Assembly (NCBI GenBank): GCA_039030395.1
Contig: JBCCEF010000016.1
Span: forward strand, 51,940 to 115,939
Length of the DNA stretch: 64,000 nucleotides
DNA from: Acidobacteriota bacterium
Lineage (GTDB): Bacteria; Acidobacteriota; Thermoanaerobaculia; Multivoradales; JBCCEF01
Direction: 5' to 3'
The notes under the pieces were generated by a model. The model saw nothing but the letters and a program-made list of their open reading frames with translations, was not told the DNA's origin and did no database searches. Shown piece after piece: positions 48,038 to 56,831 of this stretch; position 1 is the first letter of the stretch, and each line of letters opens with the position of its first letter. A program made the translations under genes and the position numbers.

Positions 48038-49764
48038 GTCTGCGGCGCGACGGCTTGGCTCTCGCTGTCGGTGCCCTGGCGCTGCGCCTGCCGTTCGTCG
48101 CCCGGCGCTTGTGGGACCACGATTCCGTCCAGTTCGCCCTCGGCATCGAGCACTTCGACCTCGCGGCCCATCAACCGCATCCGCCCGGGTATCCTCTCTA
48201 CATCGGGTTCTGTAAAGCTCTGGGCTGGTTGGGTTTGCCGCCGCTGGCGGCGATGGTGACCCTTTCCCAGCTGACGGCCGCCGGGGGTACCTATGCGGCG
48301 GTTCGCCTGGCCCAGCGACTCGCCCGCGACGGGCGGGCCGATGACCCTCCTGGCGAGGATTCCTCCGGCCGCGCCGCCGGGCTCCTGGCCGGCGTCCTCT
48401 ACGCCAGCAATCCACTCCTCTGGTTTTACGGCGAGTTGCCGCTGGTCTATGCCGTCGAGGGTGGAATGACGGTGATCCTCGCCTACCTGGCGGCTCGGAT
48501 GGGGGAGGGGCGGCGAGCGTTCCTCACGGCCTGTGCAGCCTTCGCTTTGGCCGGGGGCATGCGCCCCTCGACCTTGGTGCTCCTGTTCCCGCTACTGGTC
48601 TTCAGCGCCCTGCGAACGGTACTCCGTCGCCAAGCCACCTGGAGCGACTTCGCTCTCGGGGTGTTGACCGGCGGTGCGGCGATCGCGGCGTGGTTCGTGC
48701 CGTTGATCACGGCCGCTGGGGGATATGGCATCTACCGGACCGTCGGCCAGAGCCACTTTACGACCCTCTTGCCGCAGACCTCGGTGCTGTACGGCGCCGG
48801 CCTGGCGGCGCTGGCACACCACGTCGAGGTGATGGTCAAATGGACCCTACAGGGCATGCTGCCGGCCCTCGTCGGGTGTTCTGTCTTGCTCAGCGGCCTT
48901 CCCCTGGCCGCCGGCTGGCGCCGGCTGCGGCGAGGCTCGGTCTGGCTGCTGATGTGGACTCTGCCTGCGGTGCTCTTCTTCGCCCTTTTCCACATCACCA
49001 AGGCCGGCTACACCCTGGTCTACCTGCCGGGCTTGCTGGTCGCCTTCGCTGTCCTGTGGTCCGGCCTGGGGCGTCGTGGACAGCTCGTCGCGGGCCTGAT
49101 CGCGACGGTGGTGGGGGGCGGAGTCTTCCTTTTCGGTGAGGATCGGAGGCCGGATCAGCACCGTGCCTTCGCCATCCTGCGCCACGAGCACAACGCCGGA
49201 GAAATCCGGCGTTTCGAGGCCGAACTGGACCGGATGGTCGCTGTGGTTTCGGCCTACCCGCCGGAATCCTCGGTGGTGGCTTCGATGGAACTCGCCGGTA
49301 CCGGCGGCGCCGGGGCCGAAGGCTTTCTGTATCCGTGGCACCGCCATCTGCAGTGGTACCTGCCGGCCTATCCGGCCCTCTTTTTGGTACCGCAGCAGGG
49401 TTTCGCGGAGCGTTCGCCGGGTGACCGTCAGCCCTTCGAACGAATTTTCTCGGAAGTGGTGCTGGCCCCCGCGACGAAGGACCTTTTGCTGGTGCTCGCG
49501 GATCTTCCCGGCGAGCGGCTGCGGCTGCCGCCGGCGGAGGTGTTGTGGCGGGGGTCGCGATTCGTGGTGCTTCGGCTGTCGCTGGACGCTGTGATGGCGG
49601 GCGGGAAGCTGACGCTGGGTGACCTGAGGCTCAGTCGTCCGCGCCTTCCGCTGGATCTCCCTCGTCCCGGATCTGAAACGCCAGCTCTTCCAGGTGAACC
49701 CGCAGGTCCACATTCTTCAGGGGCACCTCCGGCCGCTGACGCAGCCGCTGCGGCGCGAAATTGA
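48034..49764 (+). CDS. Multi-spanning membrane protein, GT-C/PMT glycosyltransferase-like
   Basis: Integral membrane protein of 576 aa with about ten hydrophobic segments in the first 380 residues. The first periplasmic loop after TM1 carries DHDSVQFALGIEHFD and QPHPPGYPLYIGF, an arrangement typical of GT-C glycosyltransferases using polyprenyl-linked sugars (DUF2723/PMT-like); the acidic residues there would be catalytic. A soluble C-terminal domain of about 150 residues follows. The final 45 residues are Pro/Ala-rich and lie antisense to rex over 134 bases, so the natural end may have been extended. The start is GTG 48034, overlapping pncB. No specific substrate is assigned. Confidence 0.75.
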   Translation: MSLRRDGLALAVGALALRLPFVARRLWDHDSVQFALGIEHFDLAAHQPHPPGYPLYIGFCKALGWLGLPPLAAMVTLSQLTAAGGTYAAVRLAQRLARDGRADDPPGEDSSGRAAGLLAGVLYASNPLLWFYGELPLVYAVEGGMTVILAYLAARMGEGRRAFLTACAAFALAGGMRPSTLVLLFPLLVFSALRTVLRRQATWSDFALGVLTGGAAIAAWFVPLITAAGGYGIYRTVGQSHFTTLLPQTSVLYGAGLAALAHHVEVMVKWTLQGMLPALVGCSVLLSGLPLAAGWRRLRRGSVWLLMWTLPAVLFFALFHITKAGYTLVYLPGLLVAFAVLWSGLGRRGQLVAGLIATVVGGGVFLFGEDRRPDQHRAFAILRHEHNAGEIRRFEAELDRMVAVVSAYPPESSVVASMELAGTGGAGAEGFLYPWHRHLQWYLPAYPALFLVPQQGFAERSPGDRQPFERIFSEVVLAPATKDLLLVLADLPGERLRLPPAEVLWRGSRFVVLRLSLDAVMAGGKLTLGDLRLSRPRLPLDLPRPGSETPALPGEPAGPHSSGAPPAADAAAAARN

Positions 49765-50278
49765 GCACCGCGGCGATGCCCGCGTCGACCAGTGCGTCGT
49801 AGCCTCCCTGGGCTTCGTCCGTCGGTACCGCCAGCACTCCAATACGGGCCTGCGATTCCGCTACCACCGCGGCGAGATTCCGAAAATCACGTACCGCGAA
49901 GTCACCCAGGGCCAGGCCGATCTTGGCCGGATCGCGATCGACTGCCGCCACCACCCGGAAGGACCCCTGGTTGAACCCTAAATGCCGCACCAGCGCTCGC
50001 CCGAGGTTTCCCATCCCGACGATCACCAGCGGATGGAACTGGTCGAGGCCGAAGAGGGCGTTCAGGTGGGCGGCGAGGTGGTCCACGTTGTAGCCGACTC
50101 CCCGAATGCCGAACTCCCCAAACTGGGCGAGGTCCTTGCGGATCTGGGTGGCGGACAGCAGATAGCGCTCCGCCAGCTCCCGCGACGACACGCGGCGCAC
50201 ACCCTGCGCTTGAAGGTGACGCAAGGAACGGAGATACACGGACAGCCGATTGAGGGTGCGGGGCGAAAACTCGGGCAT
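49631..50278 (-). CDS. rex: Redox-sensing transcriptional repressor Rex
   Basis: NADH/NAD-sensing repressor of 215 aa. The N-terminal winged helix has SSRELAERYLLSATQIRKDLAQFGEFG; the Rossmann domain has VGMGNLGRAL, and the domain-swapped C-terminal helix follows. Rex usually controls fermentation and respiratory genes and dissociates from DNA when NADH rises. It is the last gene of the run after three complex I-like membrane proteins, 13 bases after the N-like subunit, so those genes may be its targets (inference). No operator was found. Confidence 0.95.
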   Translation of the reverse strand: MPEFSPRTLNRLSVYLRSLRHLQAQGVRRVSSRELAERYLLSATQIRKDLAQFGEFGIRGVGYNVDHLAAHLNALFGLDQFHPLVIVGMGNLGRALVRHLGFNQGSFRVVAAVDRDPAKIGLALGDFAVRDFRNLAAVVAESQARIGVLAVPTDEAQGGYDALVDAGIAAVLNFAPQRLRQRPEVPLKNVDLRVHLEELAFQIRDEGDPAEGADD

Positions 50279-50291
50279 GGCTTAGAGCACT

Positions 50292-51680
50292 CTAGGCAAG
50301 TCGCAGGAGAAAGATGACACCGCCCCCTATCAAGGCGGCTCCGGCAGCCGACAGGGCGAGGCGGGAGCCAGCAGAAGAAGCGAAGTCCGCCAGCATCGTA
50401 TCCCTTCCTTGCTTTTCCACCCCCTGGCGGAACAGATCACGGCCGATTCGGACGGTCAGCAGAAGACCGAGGCAGCAGCTCGCCAGCACACCGGCCGCCA
50501 GGATCGGCAGATCTTGCCCGAGCGCCCACTGTGCGGCGGTCCAGGCGTTGCCGAAGCCGGCGGTGAGCGGTAGACCGGAAAGAGCCGCCAGGGAGAGCAG
50601 AAGACCGAGCGCGGCCGAAGGGCGATGCCGGCCGAGGCCGGCGAAGTCTTGCCGCCGGCCAAGGTCTGCGATGCCGACCACCGTGGCCACCGCCGCCGCA
50701 ACAGCGGTAGCGGCGGCGTAGATGACGCCCCGAAGCTGCGGCTCCGGCGAGGCCAACGGCAGGATCGCCATCCCCAAGTGGGCCAGCAGCAAGTAGCCGA
50801 AGGTGCCGGGGAGGTCCCGGCGCGCCACAGCGACCAGCGACCCGAGCATCATCGAAGCCGCTCCGAGGACCAGGATTCCCCGGAATCGCGGTAGATCCGC
50901 GGCGTAAACGGCGATCGTCAGTAGGCGGGCGAGAAGGCTCAGGCCCAAGACCCGAAGTACCGTCGTCAAGAAAAAAACCGCCGGCGAGACGGTTTCGAAG
51001 AGAGCCGTAGCGCCGCGATGAAAAGGCACCAGGCCGCCGCGCCAGAGGGTGGCGAGGAGAAGCAGGAAGAGGCCGAGGTGAGCGAGGACGGTGGAGCCGG
51101 TCAGGCCGACGGCAAAGGCCCCGGCGATGGCGTCGATCCGAGTGGCGCCGGTTTCGCCGTAGAGGATGGCGGTGGCGTAAATGAACGTCGCGGTGACCAC
51201 CCAAGCCGATTGCGCGTGCTCCGAGCGCCGTGGATCGCCCGGCCGAAACCAGCCTGAGGACCCGAGGGAGGCGATCGCCAGCGCCACCCCGAGGGGCACG
51301 AGATCCTGCGAGCGCAAGGCCAGCAGCACCGTGGCGAGGATCCACAGGAGGAGAGGAAGGCGTCGACCGGCGAGGCTCGCCGGCTCAGCGCCGAGGGTCG
51401 CGAGCAGCGTGAGGCCGGCACCGCCGAGGATCAACAGGCCGAGAATCTTGCTGAGTTCGGTGGCGGCGAGGCGTCCGGCGAAGGCCTCGCCGTCGGGTAC
51501 CACCCACATCCAAGCACCGGCAGCGGCGGCGACGGCGAGGATCGCGAGCACCGAAACTCGCTTCGAGGCGGTGCCCAAGCCGGCCTTTCGAGGGACCACG
51601 GCGAGCACACCGCCGGCGGCGACCAGCAGCAGTTCCGGCGACAGGACCCGCACGCTCAGGGGAAGGTCGGCGAGGGTCAT
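50292..51680 (-). CDS. NuoN-like proton-translocating membrane subunit, divergent
   Basis: Membrane protein of 462 aa with about 14 hydrophobic segments of the Proton_antipo_M (NuoN/L/M) family. The core is recognisable: LVPFHRGATALFETVSPAVFFLTTVLRVLGLSLLARLL corresponds, in two halves, to the NuoN stretch around the gated membrane helix, and GYLLLAHLGM to its later HSSIAH-like helix. The usual membrane lysine in the first helix appears replaced by arginine. It is coupled to the K-like gene by ATGA. Without L, M, H or hydrophilic subunits nearby it is unclear whether it belongs to complex I, a Mrp/hydrogenase-like complex or something else. Confidence 0.75.
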   Translation of the reverse strand: MTLADLPLSVRVLSPELLLVAAGGVLAVVPRKAGLGTASKRVSVLAILAVAAAAGAWMWVVPDGEAFAGRLAATELSKILGLLILGGAGLTLLATLGAEPASLAGRRLPLLLWILATVLLALRSQDLVPLGVALAIASLGSSGWFRPGDPRRSEHAQSAWVVTATFIYATAILYGETGATRIDAIAGAFAVGLTGSTVLAHLGLFLLLLATLWRGGLVPFHRGATALFETVSPAVFFLTTVLRVLGLSLLARLLTIAVYAADLPRFRGILVLGAASMMLGSLVAVARRDLPGTFGYLLLAHLGMAILPLASPEPQLRGVIYAAATAVAAAVATVVGIADLGRRQDFAGLGRHRPSAALGLLLSLAALSGLPLTAGFGNAWTAAQWALGQDLPILAAGVLASCCLGLLLTVRIGRDLFRQGVEKQGRDTMLADFASSAGSRLALSAAGAALIGGGVIFLLRLA

Positions 51681-51943
51681 GAACTTCCTTCGTCCTCCTC
51701 GCTGCTCGGCGGTGGCTCTCGCTGCCGAAAGACCGAGAACCAGGTGGCGGCGATCACCATCACGAGCAGGGCTAGCCGCTGTCCGGTGAGGTCGTCGAGA
51801 AGGCGAGAACCGGCCACCAAGGCCAAGATCGAAGCATGCACCAGTAGCTCGACGGCGCGCCCTTCGCTACGGCGCAAGGCGCAAGCTCCCAAGGCGAAGA
51901 GCAGGGCGGCGAGGGCGAGGTACCAGGCGATGGAGACGGTCAC
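51677..51943 (-). CDS. NuoK-like small membrane subunit, divergent
   Basis: Three-helix membrane protein of 88 aa. WYLALAALLFALGACAL and LLDDLTGQRLALLVMVIAAT match the first and third helices of NuoK, including the DLTGQ loop, but the conserved membrane glutamates of helices 2 and 3 are not visible at the expected places, and the C-terminus is short and acidic. GTG 51943 overlaps the J-like stop (GTGA) and the stop overlaps the N-like ATG. Confidence 0.6.
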   Translation of the reverse strand: MTVSIAWYLALAALLFALGACALRRSEGRAVELLVHASILALVAGSRLLDDLTGQRLALLVMVIAATWFSVFRQREPPPSSEEDEGSS

Positions 51944-52410
51944 TCCTTGTCACCCTGCACCGGCTGCCGGGCGGCCCAGCCAACCGCAACGGCGAGAATG
52001 AACATCAAGCCGACAAGAGAAAGCGGCTCCAGCAAGTCCGCCGGCCGCTCCCAGAGGGTCGCCACGGCGCCGCGCGGTGGCCGGCGCGGAAAGTCCCGGT
52101 AGGTCGACCACCAGAGGGTCGCCGACAGGACCCCCACCGCCAGCAGGCCCGCCGTCGGCAGCCAGGGGGTCTCGCTCCTCGAGTCCTGCGGCCCGGCGCT
52201 CCTGCCCTTCCAGGCGACGCTCAGCGCCCAGCAGAGCTGGAGCAACCCCAGGTACGGCGCTCCGAGCTGCGAATAAAGGGGAGCGAGGGAGAGCAAGAAG
52301 GCCGCACGGCTGCGGCTCGCGATGCCGGCGTGGCGCGACTGTGTCGCCAACACCGCGGACGCCACCGCCAACAGGGCAACGAGGAGAAACAGGAGGGTTT
52401 CCAAATCCAT
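51940..52410 (-). CDS. NuoJ-like membrane protein, divergent
   Basis: Membrane protein of 156 aa with about four to five hydrophobic segments. LLFLLVALLAVASAVLATQS and LYSQLGAPYLGLLQLCWAL resemble NuoJ helices 1 and 3, and its position directly before a K-like gene agrees, but identity is weak and a loop of about 50 residues separates the last two helices. It begins 34 bases after the modC stop in the same direction without a clear terminator, so it may be co-transcribed with the Mo genes. Confidence 0.5.
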   Translation of the reverse strand: MDLETLLFLLVALLAVASAVLATQSRHAGIASRSRAAFLLSLAPLYSQLGAPYLGLLQLCWALSVAWKGRSAGPQDSRSETPWLPTAGLLAVGVLSATLWWSTYRDFPRRPPRGAVATLWERPADLLEPLSLVGLMFILAVAVGWAARQPVQGDKE

Positions 52411-52444
52411 GGGCTGAACAGCCGGCAGTCTACCGGAGGTTTTG

Positions 52445-53581
52445 TCAGCCCGCCGGAGCGGCGCTTTCGTAAAGACGGCAGCCGGCGGCCTTGAGGATGA
52501 GAAAAACCGGGCGCCCTGGGGCGAGATCCAACTCCCGGGCGGAGTCTGCCGTCACCTCGATTCGCATGTCGAGGCCGGAGTCTGCCAGGCCGACCCGGGC
52601 GAGGCGCAGGGATTCCATCGGTTCGAGATCGGCGACGGTGCCGGCGAGAACGTTCTGCGCCGAGAGAATCCCGGGAGCCTCGGTGGCGAGAATGACCTCC
52701 CGGGCCGGAATGCCGACCAACAGAGACTGGCCCGGTGCCGCCTCGGTGCGCGGCACGGTCAGCAGGGGCGCCTGGCCTCCCTGTGGGCCGGAGACGTCTC
52801 GCGTGGACCGCAGGCGCAGGCGCGAGGTGTGCGCGTCGCGCCCGATCACTTCACCCTCGTAGAGGTTCTCGAAACCGCCGGATACGGCGAGCGGGTACAC
52901 TTCCGGATCCGTCAACACGTCACCGGGGCCGCCCTGGGCGAGCACCCGGCCCTGGCGCAGCGCGACCACTTCGTCACACAGCGCCTGCACCTCCAGGGGA
53001 TCGTGCGAAACCAGCAGCATGGGGGTCTGCCATTCGTCCCGCACTCGGCGCAGGAAGGGCAGCAACCGCCGGCGCAGGGGCAGGTCCAGCGACGCCAAGG
53101 GTTCGTCCAACAGCAACAGCCGGGGGTTGCAGCACAGCGCGCGGCCCAGAGCCACCCGCTGCCTCTCACCGCCGGAGAGGTGGGCCGGCATGCGCTCCAG
53201 CAGAGGCCCCAATTCGAGCAACTCGACAATGCCCGCCAGGTTCCGGCGCGTCTCTTCCTCGGACTGGGCGCGGTCCGCTCCGGAAAGAAGATTGGAGCGC
53301 ACGTCGCGATGGGGGAAGAGCAGCCCGTCCTGCGGCACATACCCCAGGTGGCGCCGTTCCGGTGGCAGGCGCCGGCCGGCGGAGGAGTCCAGCCACACCT
53401 CCCTTTCGAGGGCGATCCGACCTTGGGCCCTCGGGCGCAGGCCGGCGATGCCTTCGAGCAGGCTCGTCTTGCCGGAACCGGAGGGGCCAAAGAGGCCGGT
53501 CACGTGGCGACGGGTCTCGAAGCGGACTTCGAGATCAAAACCGTCGAGGGGCAGGTGGAGGTGGACCTGGAGAATCGTCAC
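52445..53581 (-). CDS. modC: Molybdate ABC transporter ATP-binding protein ModC
   Basis: ATPase of the molybdate importer, 378 aa. Walker [11 protein letters not shown]-loop [12 protein letters not shown], signature [15 protein letters not shown] and Walker [13 protein letters not shown] are intact. The C-terminal third has a TOBE/MOP-type domain ([16 protein letters not shown]) that binds oxyanion in the family. GTG 53581 overlaps the modB stop (GTGA); the frame open to 54307 is antisense-free extension over modB and is rejected. Confidence 0.93.
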   Translation of the reverse strand: MTILQVHLHLPLDGFDLEVRFETRRHVTGLFGPSGSGKTSLLEGIAGLRPRAQGRIALEREVWLDSSAGRRLPPERRHLGYVPQDGLLFPHRDVRSNLLSGADRAQSEEETRRNLAGIVELLELGPLLERMPAHLSGGERQRVALGRALCCNPRLLLLDEPLASLDLPLRRRLLPFLRRVRDEWQTPMLLVSHDPLEVQALCDEVVALRQGRVLAQGGPGDVLTDPEVYPLAVSGGFENLYEGEVIGRDAHTSRLRLRSTRDVSGPQGGQAPLLTVPRTEAAPGQSLLVGIPAREVILATEAPGILSAQNVLAGTVADLEPMESLRLARVGLADSGLDMRIEVTADSARELDLAPGRPVFLILKAAGCRLYESAAPAG

Positions 53582-54249
53582 GGGCGCTTCCAGGAGGATC
53601 CCGCCAGGGCTTCCGAGGCGAGAATCGAGACGAAGCCCGCCACCAGGGCAACGGCACAGAGCACGTAGGCTCGGCTGTCGTCGCCGGTCTGCTGGGCGGC
53701 GAAGATCGCCGAGGCGAGGGTACGGGTGCGGCCGGGAATGCTGCCGGCGAGGGTGACCGTGGCACCGAACTCGCCCAGCGCCCGGGTAAAGCCGAGAATG
53801 GCGGCGGCGGACAGTCCGCGGACGGCCAGCGGCAAAGTGGTGCCGACAAAGGTGCGGAGGCGAGAATGGCCGAGGGTGCGGGCCATCATCTCCAGGCGCG
53901 GGTCGATGCCCTCGAAGGTCACCCGGGCGGTGCGCACCACCAGCGGCAGGGCCATCACCGAGGCGGCCAGGACCGCGCCGCGCCAGGTGAGCAGGAAGCC
54001 GAGATCGAAGCCCAGGCTCTGCCGGCCGAGGGGGCCGTCCTGGGCGAGGATCCGAAGCAGGATGAAGCCGACCGCCGTCGGCGGCAGGACGAGCGGCAGA
54101 AGGAGCACCGTCGAGAGCACCTTTTTGCCGGGAAATTCCTTGCGCGCCAGCAGATAGGCTAGCGCCGTGGCCGGGATCAGCACCAAAAGAGTGGCGACCG
54201 TCGACACCTTGAAGGAGAGGGCGAGGGCGGTCCAGGTGCCCGTATCCAT
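53578..54249 (-). CDS. modB: Molybdate ABC transporter permease ModB
   Basis: Inner-membrane permease of 223 aa with about five helices. The EAA coupling loop appears as [20 protein letters not shown], and [11 protein letters not shown] and [19 protein letters not shown] are typical ModB stretches. ATG 54249 overlaps the modA stop (TGATG); its own stop overlaps modC. Confidence 0.94.
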   Translation of the reverse strand: MDTGTWTALALSFKVSTVATLLVLIPATALAYLLARKEFPGKKVLSTVLLLPLVLPPTAVGFILLRILAQDGPLGRQSLGFDLGFLLTWRGAVLAASVMALPLVVRTARVTFEGIDPRLEMMARTLGHSRLRTFVGTTLPLAVRGLSAAAILGFTRALGEFGATVTLAGSIPGRTRTLASAIFAAQQTGDDSRAYVLCAVALVAGFVSILASEALAGSSWKRP

Positions 54250-55067
54250 CAGCGAATGCCCATTCCGTCGCTGACCGGGGCGAAGCCGTGGGCGGCGAAG
54301 ATCTCACCGGCCGCTTCGGAACTCAGGAACTCGAGAAAACGTCCGGCGCCGGCCGGATTGGGGCTGCCGGCGATGGCAGCCGCCGGATAGAGGATGCGCG
54401 GCGCCTGGCCGGCGGCAACGCGGTGGGCGATCCGCACCCGATCGGAGGTCTGGGCATCGGTTTGGTACACCATGCCGACGATCTCCGGATCGGCTTCCAC
54501 CAACGCCAGGGCGGCCCGCACGTTGGCTGCTGGCGCAACGCGGCCGGCGACCGCCTGCCACAGGCTGGCGTCGGTCTTGCCCCAGGGAACGGCTTGGAGG
54601 TAGCCCTTGGCGTACTGGCCCGCCGGCACGGAGTCTGGATCCGCCAGGGCCAGGTGGCGATAGGGGCCGTCACCGAGCCATGCAACCCCATCGACGTTCC
54701 AGGGCGCGTCGCGGTGGATGATGAGCGCCAGTTCGTTGGAGAGCACTGGCCGTCGCGACTCCGGCACCAGTAGGCCGCGCTCCTCCAGGAAGTCCATCCA
54801 GCGTTCATTCGCCGACAGGAAAACGTCGCCCAGCGGCGCGGCTTCGAGCTGCCGGGCGAGAACGTTCGAGCCGGCAAAACTGAACACCGGCGTCAGGGAG
54901 GTCTCCCGGCGGAAAGCGACACCCACCTCGACCAGCGCATCGCGCAGGCTGGCGGCGCCGAACACCACCACCTCTTCCTGAGAGGTCTGCGGAGCACAGG
55001 TGATCGTCCCGGCCACGGCCAGCAAGAGGAGAGAAGCGCCCGCCAGACGGCGGAACCGAAGCTTCAT
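54249..55067 (-). CDS. modA: Molybdate-binding lipoprotein ModA
   Basis: Substrate-binding protein of 272 aa with a lipoprotein signal ([12 protein letters not shown]). Family features include [41 protein letters not shown] (anion contacts by Ser and Asn) and the late GMVYQTDAQ. It binds molybdate or tungstate outside the membrane. ATG 55067 overlaps the ABC-2 permease stop (ATGA). Confidence 0.94.
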   Translation of the reverse strand: MKLRFRRLAGASLLLLAVAGTITCAPQTSQEEVVVFGAASLRDALVEVGVAFRRETSLTPVFSFAGSNVLARQLEAAPLGDVFLSANERWMDFLEERGLLVPESRRPVLSNELALIIHRDAPWNVDGVAWLGDGPYRHLALADPDSVPAGQYAKGYLQAVPWGKTDASLWQAVAGRVAPAANVRAALALVEADPEIVGMVYQTDAQTSDRVRIAHRVAAGQAPRILYPAAAIAGSPNPAGAGRFLEFLSSEAAGEIFAAHGFAPVSDGMGIR

Positions 55068-55828
55068 GAAGCGCGGATCCTCTCGAGGGCGCCGAGGGCG
55101 GTGAGAAAGGCCACAACGGCCAGTGCCGCCAGCACCCCGAGGGCTAGGAAATCAAACCCCCGAGCCGCCAGCAGGGACGGCCGCAGCGCGTTCACGGTCA
55201 AGCTCAGGGGATTCCAGACGGAGATCTCGACCAGCCACCCGGGCATCTCTCGCTCGGGGACCAGGGCCGTGCTCGTAAACAGCATCGGCATGTTGATCAG
55301 GTGCACAAAGGTAGCCATCGACTGCTGGTTGCGGGTCCACAGGGCCACGGTGCTCGACACACCGGCGAAGGCGAATCCGAAGAGGCCGAGGGCGAGTCCA
55401 CCATTCAGCAGGCCGAAGGCGCTGGGTCGGAAGGGCCCGGCCCCCACCGCCAGGCCGAGGGCGAAGACGGCGAGGGCTTGCAGCAAGAAGCGACTGGTGT
55501 CCGCCGCCAGCTTGCCGAAGAGCAAATGGGTCGCCGGCGAGGGCATGGCGAGCATCCGCTCGAGCATTCGGCTTTGGTCGTCCCGGATCCAGTCGATGCC
55601 GGACTGCGAGGCGCCGAACAGCACCGTCATGGCACACAGGCCCGGAACCAGAAAGGTGCGGTAGTCGAGGCCCTCGGAGATCGGAAACCGCTGGAAGAGA
55701 AAGCCGAAGAAGGCCATCCACATCAGCGGTTGGACGAGCGAAAAGGTCAGATGCACCGGTCGCCGGAGCACCCGGCGCCAGGTACGCCGGAAGAAGCCGA
55801 CGGCGACGCGTGGCGAAAAGCCGCTCAT
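55064..55828 (-). CDS. ABC-2 type transporter permease
   Basis: Six-helix permease of 254 aa of the ABC-2 (DrrB/NodJ-like) type: VHLTFSLVQPLMWMAFFGF, the SGIDWIRDDQSRMLERMLAMP cytoplasmic segment and the re-entrant region around NMPMLFTSTALVP are typical. Such systems are usually exporters. ATG 55828 overlaps the ATPase stop (ATGA) and its stop overlaps modA, placing it firmly inside the molybdenum operon. Substrate unknown. Confidence 0.88.
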   Translation of the reverse strand: MSGFSPRVAVGFFRRTWRRVLRRPVHLTFSLVQPLMWMAFFGFLFQRFPISEGLDYRTFLVPGLCAMTVLFGASQSGIDWIRDDQSRMLERMLAMPSPATHLLFGKLAADTSRFLLQALAVFALGLAVGAGPFRPSAFGLLNGGLALGLFGFAFAGVSSTVALWTRNQQSMATFVHLINMPMLFTSTALVPEREMPGWLVEISVWNPLSLTVNALRPSLLAARGFDFLALGVLAALAVVAFLTALGALERIRAS

Positions 55829-56823
55829 GCCTCGTCCCTTCCGCCGGGGCGGTGGGGCTCTGCGAGGGGCTGGGAGCTGAGGTGGAAGTAGACACTCGCG
55901 AGGTCCGGCTGGCGGTGCTTCACTTCGCGCACCGCCAGGCCCTGGCTCTTTAGCCAGTGCTGAACCTGACCTTCGGCTGTCGCTCCGTCTCGGCAGGCGA
56001 TCTGAAGCTTGCCCGAGGACCACTCGAAGGTCACCACTCCGGGGAGACCGGCGAGCGGAGGAGCGGGTGCCGGCGCCTCGGCCGATACCTCGAAGGTCAA
56101 GGTTTCCAGGCCGTGCTCGGCCACCAAAGGGGCCGGCGGCCCGACCGTCAGAGTACGGCCGCGGTGGAGTAGGAGAACCTCGTCGGCGTGCTCCTCGACG
56201 GCGGCGAGGTCGTGGCTCGCCACCACCACCGCCTTGCCGGAGCGGGCCTCCGCGACAAGGTGGCGCCACAGAAAACTTCGGCCGCGCACATCGAGGGCCG
56301 AAGTCGGCTCGTCCCATAGCTGAAGCTCCGCATGGCGGGCTGCGTCGATTGCCAGGTGTAGCCGCTGTCGAAGGCCTCCGGAGTAGGCTTTGACCGGCCG
56401 GCCGAGGTGTTCGGCGAGCCCCAGTCCGTCGAGCACGGTGCGGCTACCCGGTGTCTCCAAGGGACCGCCGTCGAGCAGGGCGAAGAGCTGCATCAGCTCG
56501 CGACCGGTCATCTCCGGATCGAGGGCTGGCCGCTGGCCGGAGAAGGAGATCCTGCGGCGCAGCTCCAGCCCATCCGGCCGCGGCCGAGCGCCGAACAGCA
56601 ACACCGTGCCGGCGGTCGGCCGCAGGCGTCCCGAGAGGATCGCCAACAGCGTCGACTTGCCGGCGCCGTTGGCTCCGACCAACGCCACCAAGCGCCCCGG
56701 CGGCAGCGACCAGTTGATTCCCCGCAGCGCCTCGACCTCCCCGAAGCGATGGCCCAGTGCGGTCACCCGAGCGACGTCGGGTGGCGCGGCGCGGGCCGGC
56801 GCGGGGGAAGACGGGGCGGTCAC
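55825..56823 (-). CDS. ABC-2 type transporter ATP-binding protein
   Basis: ATPase of 332 aa: Walker A GANGAGKST, signature YSGGLRQRLHLA, Walker B LQLWDEPTSALD and the switch His in VVASHDLA. A C-terminal extension of about 90 residues is like those on ABC-2 exporter ATPases. GTG 56823 lies eight bases after mosA; upstream codons in the same frame belong to mosA. It is the partner of the following permease. Confidence 0.9.
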   Translation of the reverse strand: MTAPSSPAPARAAPPDVARVTALGHRFGEVEALRGINWSLPPGRLVALVGANGAGKSTLLAILSGRLRPTAGTVLLFGARPRPDGLELRRRISFSGQRPALDPEMTGRELMQLFALLDGGPLETPGSRTVLDGLGLAEHLGRPVKAYSGGLRQRLHLAIDAARHAELQLWDEPTSALDVRGRSFLWRHLVAEARSGKAVVVASHDLAAVEEHADEVLLLHRGRTLTVGPPAPLVAEHGLETLTFEVSAEAPAPAPPLAGLPGVVTFEWSSGKLQIACRDGATAEGQVQHWLKSQGLAVREVKHRQPDLASVYFHLSSQPLAEPHRPGGRDEA

Positions 56824-56831
56824 GGGCCGAT

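Noticed and set aside
52445-54307. 620-codon frame covering modC and modB
   Set aside because: Only the part from GTG 53581 shows ModC homology; the rest is modB in another frame.
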